Part shown: positions 1 to 8,428 of the stretch, piece after piece
Position numbering within the stretch: position 1 is the stretch's first letter
How the letters are laid out: each line of letters starts with the position of its first letter
DNA from: Leekyejoonella antrihumi
GTDB lineage: Bacteria; Actinomycetota; Actinomycetes; Actinomycetales; Dermatophilaceae
Direction: 5' to 3'
Assembly (NCBI RefSeq): GCF_007845645.1
Contig: NZ_VCQV01000022.1
Location: forward strand, 1 to 64,000
DNA length: 64,000 nucleotides
Translations under genes and position numbers: made by a program
Notes under the pieces: model-generated
Seen by the model: the letters and a program-made list of their open reading frames with translations, nothing else
Database searches by the model: none
What the model was told of the DNA's origin: nothing

Positions 1-156
1 GCGTGCCGTCTTCTTGCCCTTGGCGTGCTGCTTGTCCACGGCCCGCGCGGATCCGGCATGCACTGCCTCATCCGTGCGAAGCCGCAGACCGGCCAGTCTT
101 CCAGCCGTCGTATGCAGGTCAGGGCGGTCATCGGTGGGGAGGGCCGCATCGCTCAT
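1..156 (-). CDS. acyl-CoA carboxylase beta subunit, N-terminus only (AccD5/PccB-like)
   Basis: This is the first 52 codons of a leftward gene whose remainder lies off the left edge. The reverse strand starts with ATG at 156. It reads MSDAALPTDD, then LHTTAGRLAGLRLRT, then EAVHAGSARAV and KQHAKGKKTAR, which is the characteristic N-terminus of actinobacterial propionyl/acetyl-CoA carboxylase carboxyltransferase (AccD5/PccB). The subunit transfers carboxyl from carboxybiotin to acyl-CoA. It is divergent from the biotin ligase fusion that starts about 50 bases away, a logical pairing because the ligase biotinylates the partner alpha subunit and a conserved pairing in actinobacteria. The family call is firm; which acyl-CoA it uses cannot be told from this fragment. 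Confidence 0.85.
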   Translation of the reverse strand, partial: MSDAALPTDDRPDLHTTAGRLAGLRLRTDEAVHAGSARAVDKQHAKGKKTAR

Positions 157-173
157 GAGGCATGACTGTAGTC

Positions 174-224
174 GGGGCCCCGCGAAGTACCGAGGGAGGC
201 ATGAGGGGTGGCTTGGTGCGGTGG
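174..224 (-). repeat. degenerate copy (e) of the dispersed palindromic repeat
   Basis: On the plus strand GGGG is followed by CCCCGCGAAGT (178-188), TACCGAGGGAGG, and an opposite arm GCTTGGTGCGGTGG (211-224). The first arm is identical over 11 bases to the copy at 34696-34706. The loop (ACCGAG-GAGG-GAG) resembles the reverse complement of the copy inside the glycosyltransferase at 39319. The arms no longer pair well and no ATGA flank remains, so it looks like an old copy. It overlaps the first GTG start proposed for the biotin ligase fusion and may have supplied that start. Confidence 0.55.
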
Positions 225-2091
225 CTCTAGCCTTAGTGGTGTGAGTCACTTTCTCGATGGTGGGTTGTTGCGGCAACGGCTGTCCACGACGACCTGGCAT
301 GACACCGTCGTTCGCAGCGAGGTCGGTTCCACCAACGAGGAGCTGTTGATCGACCCGCGGCCGTGGCGGGTGCTGGTCGCTGACCACCAGACCACGGGCC
401 GCGGCCGACTGGAGCGCAGCTGGGTTGCGCCAGCGGGCACCAGCATCGCCATGTCCGCTTCGATGCCCCTGCCGCAGGATGCGGGCAGGTGGGGCTGGGT
501 GCCGCTGCTCGTGGGGGTCGCCGTCCGCAGGGCCTTGCTGCAGCTGACCGACCTGGAGCTCGGCCTCAAGTGGCCCAACGATGTGCTGGCCCGGGAACAG
601 CCGGGTCGGGAATGGCGCAAGATTGCCGGGATCCTGTGCAACGCGACCGGTGGCAGCCACCCGGTGGTCGTCGTCGGAGTCGGCCTCAACGTCCACCAGA
701 CTGCTGCGGAGCTGCCGGTGGACACGGCGACCTCCCTCGACCTGTGCGGTGCCCACGTCAGTCGCGAGGACGTGGTCGTGGCGGTGCTCGGGGCACTTGC
801 CGAAGTCGAGAAGGGCTGGGACACCGCGACCTGGGACGACAGGTACCGGTCGGCCTGCGTCACGCTCGGGCAGGAGGTGCGCATCCAGCTGTCCGAGGGG
901 GAGGTGGCTCGCGGGCCGGCCGTCGACATCGACCGGATGGGTCGTCTGGTGCTGCAGACCCCGAGTGGGCTCGTGCCGCACGCGGTCGGCGACGTGGTGC
1001 ATGTCCGACGAGAGCCGACCAGCACGGGCGGCCAGGCCGGCCGCGAGAGGTCGGCGGGCACGATGGCGCCCCCGGCGCGCGAGTCTCAGCTGGACCGTGC
1101 GGCTTTTGTCGACAGCCTGGAGGCCCGGCTGATGGGGTACCCGCGGACGATGCGGCGCTCCGACGTGGGCGATGCCGCGCAGGTGTCGGGCGACGAGGCG
1201 AGCAAGTTCTGGCGGGCACTCGGATTTGCCAATGCACGCGACGACGACGTGGTCTTCAGTGAAGCCGATGTGCAGGCCCTGTCTCAGGTCGACAAGATCG
1301 TCCGGGATGGGTTGCTCGACGAGACTACGGCTCTGGGTCTGGCTCGTGCCTTGGGGCGCACCACGGACCGAATGGGGATGTGGTCGCTGCAACTGGTCAC
1401 CGACATGGTCAGCGGCGAAAACATTGCCGAGGTCGACAGCCAGCTGGCGCATGTCTCCGCCGAGCGTGTTGTCGACCTGGCCGCTCGACTGGAACCGCTG
1501 CTGCTGTATGCGTTCCGTCGCAACCTTGGAGTCGCGATCTCACGCCTCGTCGCGGACTCGGAGCCCGAGACGCACATCGGTGTCGTGCGGACGGTCGGTT
1601 TCGCCGACCTGGTGAGCTACACCCGCCTGGTGCGCCAGCTCAGTGAGCGTGAACTGGGCGCGCTCGTGCTGCGGTTTGAGGCGCTCGCCGCCGACGTGGT
1701 CAGCCAGCACGGGGGTGCTGTGGTCAAGATGGTCGGGGACGAGGTGCTCTTCTCACACCCCAACGTCGAAGGCGCCGTCAACATCGCCTTCGACCTGCTC
1801 CAAGCAGCCGAGCTCGACGACCTGATGCCTCAGATGCGGGTGGGTATGGCGGGCGGCCGGGTTCTTGCCCGACTCGGCGACATCTACGGCAACACGGTCA
1901 ATCGGGCCAGCAGGCTGACTACCGTGGCTCAGCCGGGCACGGTGCTGGTCGATCCGGGGGTGGCCGAGCAGGCTCAGGCACTGCCGGAGGTCGTCGCGAC
2001 GTCGGTGGATCCGATCGAGTTGCGCGGAATCGGGCACATGGAGCCATGGGTGCTGACCCGCCAAGCCGACGCCCCGGAGGGCCGGTCGTGA
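208..2091 (+). CDS. birA: biotin protein ligase fused in frame to a class III adenylate/guanylate cyclase
   Basis: One uninterrupted 627-residue frame. Residues ~35-275 are a BirA-type ligase: SEVGSTNEEL, the biotin loop TTGRGRLERSW, KWPNDVL and a C-terminal BPL_C barrel ending GDVVHVRR. It joins biotin to carboxylase carrier domains. After a ~25-residue linker comes a cyanobacterial/actinobacterial-style cyclase: a helical region (~300-455), then the catalytic domain. The metal Asp pair (D467 in GFADLVSYT, D511 in VGDEVLF), K507 and the N565/R569 pair are all present, so it looks active. GTG 208 has a GGGAGG about 8 bases upstream; GTG 241 is an alternative. ATG 1063 could start a separate 342-residue cyclase. 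Neighbouring birA and cyclase genes are common; a single frame is less usual. Confidence 0.85.
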   Translation: MAWCGGSSLSGVSHFLDGGLLRQRLSTTTWHDTVVRSEVGSTNEELLIDPRPWRVLVADHQTTGRGRLERSWVAPAGTSIAMSASMPLPQDAGRWGWVPLLVGVAVRRALLQLTDLELGLKWPNDVLAREQPGREWRKIAGILCNATGGSHPVVVVGVGLNVHQTAAELPVDTATSLDLCGAHVSREDVVVAVLGALAEVEKGWDTATWDDRYRSACVTLGQEVRIQLSEGEVARGPAVDIDRMGRLVLQTPSGLVPHAVGDVVHVRREPTSTGGQAGRERSAGTMAPPARESQLDRAAFVDSLEARLMGYPRTMRRSDVGDAAQVSGDEASKFWRALGFANARDDDVVFSEADVQALSQVDKIVRDGLLDETTALGLARALGRTTDRMGMWSLQLVTDMVSGENIAEVDSQLAHVSAERVVDLAARLEPLLLYAFRRNLGVAISRLVADSEPETHIGVVRTVGFADLVSYTRLVRQLSERELGALVLRFEALAADVVSQHGGAVVKMVGDEVLFSHPNVEGAVNIAFDLLQAAELDDLMPQMRVGMAGGRVLARLGDIYGNTVNRASRLTTVAQPGTVLVDPGVAEQAQALPEVVATSVDPIELRGIGHMEPWVLTRQADAPEGRS

Positions 2092-2159
2092 CCGCGCTCT
2101 CCGCGACTACCCGTGCATACAGCGCATGGAATACGCAGCGGGTCGATACGATCGCCACC

Positions 2160-2840
2160 ATGACGCGCGTGCTGCTTGCCGAGGACGATCCGGCCATTTC
2201 GGAACCGCTGGCTAGGGCGCTGCGACGTGAGGGGTACGACGTCGACGTGCGCGCAGACGGCCAGGGCGCCCTGGACGGCGCCCAGGACAACCCGGACCTG
2301 CTGATTCTCGATCTGGGGCTGCCGCTCATGAACGGACTGGAGGTCTGTCGCCGGCTTCGGGCCGGCGGGTCGTCCGTGCCTGTCCTGATCCTCACGGCCC
2401 GGGCGGAAGAGGTCGACACCGTCGTTGGGCTCGACGCCGGCGCCGACGACTACGTCACCAAGCCGTTCCGGCTCGCCGAGCTGCTGGCGCGCACCAGGGC
2501 GCTGCTGCGCCGAAACCTGCAGGAGGAGGAGCACGAGGGCGGGGCACTCATCCGGATCGATGCCGACGCCCGGCGGGCGTTCATCGGTGACAACGAGCTG
2601 CAGCTGACCGTCAAGGAGTTCGATCTGCTGCGGGTCCTGGTCCGTGAGCAGGGCAAGGTCGTGTCACGAGAGCAGCTCATGCGGGAGATCTGGGAGACGG
2701 CCTGGCTCGGGTCCACCAAGACCTTGGACATGCACGTGTCGGTGCTGCGACGCAAGCTCGGGGACGACGCGGCGCAGCCGCGCTTCATCACCACGGTGCG
2801 CGGGGTCGGTTTCAGGTTTGAGCCCGAGCACGGGGCCTGA
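2160..2840 (+). CDS. OmpR/PhoB-family response regulator
   Basis: 226 residues with a receiver domain followed by a winged-helix DNA-binding domain. The acidic pair is E8-D9-D10, the phosphoacceptor is D51 (LLILDLGLP) and the conserved Lys is K101 (VTKPF). The C-terminal half has the trans_reg_C pattern KEFDLLRVLV ... LDMHVSVLRRKLG ... GVGFRFE. ATG 2160 is chosen because the protein starts MTRVLLAEDD, the normal receiver start; an upstream in-frame start adds residues without domain character. A histidine kinase gene follows 5 bases downstream, so the two form a two-component operon. The stimulus and regulon are not evident. Confidence 0.9.
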   Translation: MTRVLLAEDDPAISEPLARALRREGYDVDVRADGQGALDGAQDNPDLLILDLGLPLMNGLEVCRRLRAGGSSVPVLILTARAEEVDTVVGLDAGADDYVTKPFRLAELLARTRALLRRNLQEEEHEGGALIRIDADARRAFIGDNELQLTVKEFDLLRVLVREQGKVVSREQLMREIWETAWLGSTKTLDMHVSVLRRKLGDDAAQPRFITTVRGVGFRFEPEHGA

Positions 2841-2845
2841 GCGTC

Positions 2846-3805
2846 TTGCGGGACCGGTTGGTCCGTGCCGCGGCACGCGCAGGGGTCGCGGCGCTGCTGA
2901 TCATGGTGGTGCCGCTGCTCATCGTGGTGCCCGGCTGGCAGCGCAAGGTGCTCGTGGTGGTGCTCGCCCTGATCGGCGGAGGGGTCGCCTGGTGGGTGAT
3001 GGGCCGCGGTGTCGACGAGGTGGCCAGGCCGGTGAGCGACCTGACGCAGCGCGCCGAGCAGGCCGGCGACGGACCGGTCCTCTTCCAGCCGATGCGGACG
3101 GGAATCGATGAGATCGACCGAATCTCGCAGGTTTTCGAGCGGCGTGCCGGCGAGCTGACGCGCACGCTCGCTGCCGAACGGGAGTTTTCCTCCGACGCGA
3201 GTCACCAGCTGCGGACCCCGCTGACCGCGCTGCTGATGCGGCTGGACGAGATTTCGACCACCGACGACCTGGCGCTGGCACGGGAGGAGGCGCGGGTCGG
3301 CATCGCCCAGGTCGAGCGCCTGACCACGGTGGTCGACGAGCTGCTTCAGCGTTCCCGGCATACCCCGTCAGGGCCGGTCCCGACGATCTCGCTGGACTCG
3401 GTGATCGCGGCCCTGCAGCGGGAGTGGCAGCCGGCCTTTGAGGATGCGCGTCGCAGCGTGCGCGTCGGCGGTGAGCGCGGGCTGATGGTGGTGGCCAGCC
3501 GCAGCGGGCTGTCCCAGATCCTGTCGACACTGCTGGAGAACGCGCTCGCCCACGGCACGGGCACCGTGCAGGTGATGGCACGGCGCAGCGGGCCCTCGGT
3601 CGTCGTCGAGGTCAGTGACCGCGGCGAGGGTGTCGATCCGGCGATCGCCCCACGAATCTTCGAGCGGCGGGTGACGACGGGCGGCACCGGGCTGGGGCTC
3701 GCGCTGGCGCGTGACCTCGCTCAGGCCAACGGCGGCCGGTTGGAGCTGCGGAGTTCGCAGCCGGCGGTGTTCGCGCTGTTCCTCTCGGAGGGCGAGAGCA
3801 ACTAG
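2846..3805 (+). CDS. sensor histidine kinase
   Basis: 319-residue membrane kinase partnered with the response regulator immediately upstream. Two hydrophobic segments near residues 12-30 and 33-52 are separated by only a few residues, so there is essentially no periplasmic sensor. Then follow a HAMP-like linker, a dimerisation/phosphoacceptor helix with H120 (DASHQLRTPLT), and an ATPase domain with the N box (LLENALAHG), G1 (DRGEGV) and G2 (GGTGLGLAL). With a minimal extracellular loop it probably senses a membrane or cytoplasmic cue. It starts with TTG 2846. The stop codon overlaps that of the convergent gtrA-like gene in CTAG at 3802-3805. Confidence 0.88.
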   Translation: MRDRLVRAAARAGVAALLIMVVPLLIVVPGWQRKVLVVVLALIGGGVAWWVMGRGVDEVARPVSDLTQRAEQAGDGPVLFQPMRTGIDEIDRISQVFERRAGELTRTLAAEREFSSDASHQLRTPLTALLMRLDEISTTDDLALAREEARVGIAQVERLTTVVDELLQRSRHTPSGPVPTISLDSVIAALQREWQPAFEDARRSVRVGGERGLMVVASRSGLSQILSTLLENALAHGTGTVQVMARRSGPSVVVEVSDRGEGVDPAIAPRIFERRVTTGGTGLGLALARDLAQANGGRLELRSSQPAVFALFLSEGESN

Positions 3806-4281
3806 GGCGTATCCCGGGTGGGCGCGGCCGCTGCGACCTCGGGTTCGGTGAGGTCCTCGTTGACGAAGACGAACCGGCGGTAGGTCCAGAACCGGAAGAG
3901 GGTGCCGAGCGCGATACCGATGAACGCGTTGATGTTGAGCCACAGGGCGCCCTGGGCGTTCAGCAGGTAGTGCGCGAAGGCCACCCAGCCTGCCGACATC
4001 GCGAGAGCGACCCCGTTCACGGCGAAGAAGAGCGCGGCCTCGTGATGGACCGGTCTGTTGTGGCGGTGCCGGAACGTCCAGAAGCGATTGCCCACCCAGG
4101 AGAAGACCGTGGCCACCCCACCACTGATGATCTTCGCGGTCGTGACCTTGTGCTCCAACGACCCGCTGACCAGCCAGTTGAAGCCGCCGAGGTCGATCAC
4201 GAAGGAGACGACGCCGATGATGCCGAACTTGACGAGTTCGCGCCACAGCACGGAGACGGTCCGTCTCAACTTGTCGATCAC
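3802..4281 (-). CDS. GtrA-family membrane protein
   Basis: 159 residues, four predicted transmembrane helices: KFGIIGVVSFVIDLGGFNWL, a second near ISGGVATVFSWVGNRFWTF, a third in the AALFFAVNGVALAMSAGW stretch, and a fourth in NAFIGIALGTLFRFWTYRRF. GtrA-like proteins are thought to help move polyprenyl-linked sugars across the membrane or to support cell-wall glycosylation; no substrate can be read from sequence. GTG start at 4281. The neighbour purK is divergent. A GtrA gene next to purK-purE is a conserved actinobacterial arrangement, which supports the assignment. Confidence 0.85.
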   Translation of the reverse strand: MIDKLRRTVSVLWRELVKFGIIGVVSFVIDLGGFNWLVSGSLEHKVTTAKIISGGVATVFSWVGNRFWTFRHRHNRPVHHEAALFFAVNGVALAMSAGWVAFAHYLLNAQGALWLNINAFIGIALGTLFRFWTYRRFVFVNEDLTEPEVAAAAPTRDTP

Positions 4282-4327
4282 GACACGAGGGTACGGGCGA
4301 GTATGCAGTGCTCGTTAAGGTGGGCCT

Positions 4328-5503
4328 GTGACGGATGCACTGCGCGCCCCTGGAGGCTTCCCGGTTGTCGGCATCATCGGGGGTGGGCAGCTCGCCCGGA
4401 TGTGCCAGCCACCGGCGGTCGCCCTGAGCCTGACCCTGTCCGTGCTCAGCGAGTCGCCGGATGCGGCCGCGGCGCTCGTGGTGCCGTCCGCGCCGGTCGG
4501 GCAGAAGGACGACGTCGAGGCGATCCGGGCGTTCGCGAGCGGCTGCGACGTCGTGACCTTCGACCACGAGCTGGTGCCGCTGGATGTGCTGGCAGCGCTT
4601 GAGGCAGACGGCGTAAAGATGCATCCCAGCCCGAAGGCGCTCGTCCATGCACAGGACAAACTGGTGATGCGCCGCCGGCTCACCCAGCTCGGCATACCCT
4701 GCCCCGCCTGGGCGCAGGTCAGCGACGTCGCCGAGCTCAAGGCGTTCGCCGACGTGCATGGACTGCCGGTCATCCTCAAGACGCCCCGCGGCGGCTACGA
4801 CGGCAGGGGAGTGCGCGTCATACACGATCCGCGGGACGCCGCCGACTGGTTCGCGCACAGGGAGCCGCTGCTGGCCGAGGAGGCGGTCGACTTCACCCGT
4901 GAGCTTGCCGTCATGGTGGCGCGCAGCCCGTCGGGCCAGGGCGCCGTCTGGCCCGTCGTGCACACGGTGCAGACCGATGGCATCTGCACCGAGGTGATCG
5001 CACCGGCACCCGACCTGGACGGCGACCTGCAGGGCGCCGTCACCCAGGCCGCGCTGCGCATCGCCGGTGAGCTGGACGTGACCGGGGTGATGGCGGTGGA
5101 GCTCTTCGAGGTGCAGGACAGGGCCTCTGGGCGTCCGACGTTCGTGGTCAACGAGCTCGCGATGCGCCCGCACAACAGCGGCCACTGGACCATCGACGGG
5201 TCGGTGACCAGCCAGTTCGAGCAGCACCTGCGCGCGGTCCTCGACCTGCCGCTGGGTGAGGTGACAGCGCGCGCGCCGTGGACCGTCATGACCAACGTCC
5301 TCGGCGGCGACTACCTGGAACTCTACCCGGCCTACCGGCACATCCTGGCGCGGGATCCCGGGCTGAAGGTGCACCTCTACGGCAAGGGCGTGCGCCCGGG
5401 CCGCAAGATCGGCCACGTGACCGTATGCGGCGGCGACCTGGACGCGCTGCGCGCCCGCGGCGCGCACGCCGCCGACTATCTGCAAGGAACGGTCAAAGAA
5501 TGA
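4328..5503 (+). CDS. purK: N5-carboxyaminoimidazole ribonucleotide synthase
   Basis: 391-residue ATP-grasp enzyme that converts AIR, bicarbonate and ATP to N5-CAIR in purine synthesis. Visible: N-terminal [11 protein letters not shown], the ATP-binding lid [11 protein letters not shown], and the C-terminal metal/catalytic region [17 protein letters not shown]. Length is typical. GTG 4328 is preceded by AAGGTGG about 6 bases upstream. The last codon ends in an ATGA at 5500-5503, which begins the small repeat-encoded ORF separating purK from purE. PurE, the next enzyme of the pathway, follows on the same strand. Confidence 0.96.
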   Translation: MTDALRAPGGFPVVGIIGGGQLARMCQPPAVALSLTLSVLSESPDAAAALVVPSAPVGQKDDVEAIRAFASGCDVVTFDHELVPLDVLAALEADGVKMHPSPKALVHAQDKLVMRRRLTQLGIPCPAWAQVSDVAELKAFADVHGLPVILKTPRGGYDGRGVRVIHDPRDAADWFAHREPLLAEEAVDFTRELAVMVARSPSGQGAVWPVVHTVQTDGICTEVIAPAPDLDGDLQGAVTQAALRIAGELDVTGVMAVELFEVQDRASGRPTFVVNELAMRPHNSGHWTIDGSVTSQFEQHLRAVLDLPLGEVTARAPWTVMTNVLGGDYLELYPAYRHILARDPGLKVHLYGKGVRPGRKIGHVTVCGGDLDALRARGAHAADYLQGTVKE

Positions 5504-5577
5504 GAACCCCACAAAGCCACCCCACAAAGTTCTCCGCTCGCAAGCTCGCTCCGATACTTTGCGGGGGCCCCACATGA
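5500..5577 (+). repeat. MIRU-like palindromic repeat, copy (a), between purK and purE
   Basis: The element lies between two ATGA tetranucleotides (5500-5503, overlapping the purK stop, and 5574-5577, overlapping the purE start). A direct duplication of ACCCCACAAAG (from 5506 and from 5519) leads into the stem. CCCCACAAAGT at 5520-5530 pairs with ACTTTGCGGGG at 5556-5566, with one A/C mismatch, around a loop rich in CGCTCGC/GCTCGCTC; a GCCCC follows. The same organisation recurs at 34684-34749, 57263-57359 and 39319-39373, with a degenerate copy at 174-224. It therefore looks like a dispersed mobile or propagated unit rather than a local hairpin. Confidence 0.8.
5500..5577 (+). CDS. 25-codon ORF carried by the purK-purE repeat
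   Basis: ATG at 5500 overlaps the purK TGA (ATGA), and its own TGA at 5575-5577 overlaps the purE ATG at 5574 (ATGA). The frame is open across the whole repeat and would give about 25 residues (begins [10 protein letters not shown]). No known domain. Its likely value is to let ribosomes terminating on purK travel across the insertion and restart on purE, as proposed for the small ORFs in mycobacterial MIRUs. Whether the peptide itself has a function is unknown; translation is inferred, not shown. Confidence 0.35.
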   Translation: MRTPQSHPTKFSARKLAPILCGGPT

Positions 5578-6104
5578 AAGCCGCACGACAACCTGTCGTC
5601 GGCCTGGTCATGGGCAGCGACTCCGACTGGCCGGTGATGAGCGAGGCGGCCACCGTGCTGGAGCAGTTCGGGGTGCCCTACGAGGCCGATGTCGTCTCGG
5701 CCCATCGGATGCCGCACGAGATGGTCGAGTACGGCGCCCATGCGGCCGAGCGTGGGCTGCGCGTGATCATCGCGGGTGCCGGCGGCGCCGCGCACCTGCC
5801 CGGGATGCTGGCCGCGGTCACGCCGTTGCCGGTGATCGGGGTGCCGGTGCCGCTGAAGTACCTGGACGGAATGGACTCGCTGCTGTCGATCGTGCAGATG
5901 CCCGGCGGCGTGCCGGTCGCGACCGTCTCGATCGGCGGAGCCAAGAACGCCGGGCTGCTGGCAGTGCGCATGCTGGCCGCCGGCACCGACGACGAGGCCA
6001 CCAGGCTGCGCGCGGCGATGGTGGACTTCCAGGCCGACCTCAAGCAGGCGGCCCACGCCAAGGGTGACGCGCTGCGCTCTCGCGTCGCCGACCAACACGA
6101 CTGA
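5574..6104 (+). CDS. purE: N5-carboxyaminoimidazole ribonucleotide mutase
   Basis: 176 residues. Rearranges N5-CAIR to CAIR in purine synthesis and normally acts as an octamer. The class I signatures are clear: GSDSDWPVM near the N-terminus (phosphate binding), SAHRMP with the catalytic His region, and [17 protein letters not shown] 5574 gives [18 protein letters not shown], a normal N-terminus; the TTG at 5559 lies within the repeat and is unlikely. No good Shine-Dalgarno lies in the GC-rich end of the repeat, so expression probably depends on translational coupling through the repeat ORF. Confidence 0.95.
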   Translation: MKAARQPVVGLVMGSDSDWPVMSEAATVLEQFGVPYEADVVSAHRMPHEMVEYGAHAAERGLRVIIAGAGGAAHLPGMLAAVTPLPVIGVPVPLKYLDGMDSLLSIVQMPGGVPVATVSIGGAKNAGLLAVRMLAAGTDDEATRLRAAMVDFQADLKQAAHAKGDALRSRVADQHD

Positions 6105-6144
6105 GCCGGTTTGATCGGTTGGCCCGGCACTGACCAAGGAGTTC

Positions 6145-7155
6145 ATGATGAGATTCGGCTTGTTCATTCCGCAAGGCTGGCGTTTTGATCTGGTCGGCAT
6201 CGACCCGGCCGACCACTGGCGGCTGATGTCCGATCTGGCCAAACGGGTGGACGCGTATGACGGGTGGGAGTCGCTCTGGGTCTACGACCACTTCCACACC
6301 ACCCCGGAGCCGTCACACGAGGCGACCCACGAGGCCTGGAGTCTGATGTCGGCGTTCGCCGCAGTGACCGGCCGGGTGCGGCTGGGGCAGATGTGCACGT
6401 GCATGAGCTACCGCAACCCGGCCTACCTGGCGAAGGTCGCGGCCACCATCGATGTGATCTCCGGCGGACGTGTCGAGATGGGGATCGGCGGCGGATGGTA
6501 CGAGCACGAGTGGCGCGCCTACGGATACGGGTTCCCATCGGCGGGGGAGCGGCTCGGGCGACTGCGGGAGGGAGTGGAGATCTTCCGGCAGATGTGGACG
6601 CGGGGAGAAGCGACACTGGACGGGAAGTACTACCAGGTCGATGGGGCCATCTGCGCGCCCAAGCCGTTGCAGACGACCAGCTCGAGCAACGCCATACCGA
6701 TCTGGATTGCCGGCGGCGGGGAGAAGAAGACCCTGCGGATCGCGGCGGAGTATGCCGACTACACCAACTTCGACGGCACGCCTGAGGTGTTCGCGCACAA
6801 GAGCGAGGTGCTGGCGCAGCACTGCAAGGACGTCGGCCGCGACTTCGGTGAGATCACCAGGACCGCCGACTTCAACCCGGTGATCGGCGAGACGCAGCAG
6901 GAGGTCGAGGACCGGCTCTCCTGGTATGAGTCGCACGCGATCAAGGCCGGTTTCGAGCCGGAACGCGCCCGGAAGATGGCGGACGACCTGCGCTCGCAGC
7001 CCCTGGTCGGCACCGTGGAGCAGGTCGTGGAGCGCTTGGCAGCACTCGAGAAGGGCGGGCTGGCCTACGCGATCAGCTACTTCATCGACGCCGCATACGA
7101 CACCAGGTCGATCGACCTGTATCAGCAGCAGGTGATCCCGCACTTGACGAAGTGA
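6145..7155 (+). CDS. LLM-class F420-dependent oxidoreductase
   Basis: 336-residue TIM-barrel protein of the luciferase-like family. Motifs: FGLFIPQGW at the N-terminus, LWVYDHFHT, RVRLGQMCTCMSYRNP, and the family hallmark VISGGRVEMGIGGGWYEHEW, then GEATLDGKYYQ and IPIWIAGGGEKKTLRIA. This subgroup uses cofactor F420 rather than FMN, which fits fbiA and fbiB elsewhere in the window. The substrate is unknown. AAGGAG lies 8-10 bases before the tandem ATG at 6145/6148; either could be used. It sits between purE and an acyl-CoA dehydrogenase on the same strand, with about 40 bases to purE. Confidence 0.85.
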   Translation: MMRFGLFIPQGWRFDLVGIDPADHWRLMSDLAKRVDAYDGWESLWVYDHFHTTPEPSHEATHEAWSLMSAFAAVTGRVRLGQMCTCMSYRNPAYLAKVAATIDVISGGRVEMGIGGGWYEHEWRAYGYGFPSAGERLGRLREGVEIFRQMWTRGEATLDGKYYQVDGAICAPKPLQTTSSSNAIPIWIAGGGEKKTLRIAAEYADYTNFDGTPEVFAHKSEVLAQHCKDVGRDFGEITRTADFNPVIGETQQEVEDRLSWYESHAIKAGFEPERARKMADDLRSQPLVGTVEQVVERLAALEKGGLAYAISYFIDAAYDTRSIDLYQQQVIPHLTK

Positions 7156-7176
7156 CTCGCGGGTAGGATCACGCCT

Positions 7177-8346
7177 GTGACTGGAAACAAAGACTTCGAC
7201 CTGTTCAAGATCAACGAGGACCACGAGGCTCTCCGCGAGGCCGTGCGTGCCGTTGCCGAGGACAAGATCGCACCGCATGCGGCGGAGGTGGACGAGAAGA
7301 GCGAGTTTCCGCAGGCCGCCCTCAAGGCGCTGGTCGCCTCGGACTTCCACGCTCCGCACATCGCCGAGGAGTATGACGGGGTGGGCGCCGACGCGCTCGC
7401 GACCTGCATCGTCATCGAGGAGGTCGCGCGAGTCTGCGCGTCCTCCTCGCTGATCCCCGCCGTCAACAAGCTGGGCACGATGCCGGTGATCCTCGCCGCC
7501 TCCGACGAGCTCAAGAGCACGTACCTCCCGCCGGTCGCCAAGGGCGACGCGATGTTCTCCTACGGACTGTCCGAGCGGGAGGCCGGCTCCGACACCGCGT
7601 CGATGCGCTGTCGGGCCAAGGCCGACGGCGACTTCTATGTGCTCAACGGGCAGAAGTCCTGGATCACCAACGCCGGCATCTCCCAGTACTACACCGTGCT
7701 GGCGGTGACCGATCCCGACGGCGACCGCGGTCGCAACATCAGCGCCTTCGTGGTCGAGAAGTCCGACGAGGGCTTCTCCTTCGGTGAGAAGGAGCGCAAG
7801 CTCGGCATCAAGGGCTCACCCACCCGGGAGCTGCACTTCGAGGGCACGCGCATCCCGGCCGACCGGATGATCGGTGCGCCGGGTGAGGGTCTGAAGATCG
7901 CGCTGCGCACCCTCGACCACACCCGCGTCACCATCGGCGCGCAGGCCGTCGGCATCGCGCAGGGTGCCTTGGACTACGCGCTCGGCTACGTCAAGGAGCG
8001 CAAGCAGTTCGGCAAGGCGATCGCCGAGTTCCAGGGCCTGCAGTTCATGATCGCCGACATGGCGATGAAGCTCGAGGCGGCGCGGCAGATGGTGTATGTC
8101 GCGGCCGCCAAGTCCGAGCGGGGCGACGACGATCTGCCGTTCTTCGGTGCGGCGGCCAAGTGCTTCGCCTCGGACGTCGCCATGGAGGTCACCACGGATG
8201 CGGTGCAGCTGCTCGGTGGCGCCGGTTATGTCCGGGACCACCCGGTGGAGCGGATGATGCGCGACGCCAAGATCACCCAGATCTACGAGGGCACCAACCA
8301 GATCCAGCGCATGGTGATGGCGCGGCAGGTCCTCAAGGGCATCTAG
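7177..8346 (+). CDS. acyl-CoA dehydrogenase
   Basis: 389-residue flavoprotein that oxidises acyl-CoA to trans-2-enoyl-CoA. All family blocks are visible: FSYGLSEREAGSD (FAD and substrate binding), the KSWITNAG segment, RKLGIKGSPTRELHFE, RVTIGAQAVGIAQGALDYA, KERKQFGKAI, QLLGGAGYVRDHPVERMMRD, and the C-terminal QIYEGTNQIQRMVMARQ with the usual catalytic Glu in IYEGT. GTG start at 7177. Synteny with M. tuberculosis fadE25, also next to purE, is from memory. Followed by a strong inverted repeat at 8360-8391 before the convergent LCP gene. Confidence 0.92.
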   Translation: MTGNKDFDLFKINEDHEALREAVRAVAEDKIAPHAAEVDEKSEFPQAALKALVASDFHAPHIAEEYDGVGADALATCIVIEEVARVCASSSLIPAVNKLGTMPVILAASDELKSTYLPPVAKGDAMFSYGLSEREAGSDTASMRCRAKADGDFYVLNGQKSWITNAGISQYYTVLAVTDPDGDRGRNISAFVVEKSDEGFSFGEKERKLGIKGSPTRELHFEGTRIPADRMIGAPGEGLKIALRTLDHTRVTIGAQAVGIAQGALDYALGYVKERKQFGKAIAEFQGLQFMIADMAMKLEAARQMVYVAAAKSERGDDDLPFFGAAAKCFASDVAMEVTTDAVQLLGGAGYVRDHPVERMMRDAKITQIYEGTNQIQRMVMARQVLKGI

Positions 8347-8359
8347 CCATCCCTCTCCG

Positions 8360-8391
8360 CCGAGTGGACCAAATAGAAGTACTCCACTCGG
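8360..8391. terminator. inverted repeat between convergent genes, probable bidirectional terminator
   Basis: CCGAGTGGA at 8360-8368 and TCCACTCGG at 8383-8391 form a perfect 9-bp stem with a 14-base A-rich loop. It lies 14 bases after the acyl-CoA dehydrogenase stop and about 40 bases from the convergent LCP gene end. There is no long T run, which is usual for actinobacteria. A third half-site, CTCCACTCG, repeats at 8402-8410, so an alternative pairing is possible. Confidence 0.55.
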
Positions 8392-8428
8392 GGTGTATGT
8401 GCTCCACTCGACGGGGGGAGGGGCGGGC

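Noticed and set aside
3368-5653. 761-codon open frame on the reverse strand opposite the kinase C-terminus, gtrA, purK and the purE start
   Set aside because: It is antisense to clearly recognised proteins, has no domain character and is rich in Arg/His/Gly/Gln, which is typical of stop-poor antisense frames in high-G+C DNA.
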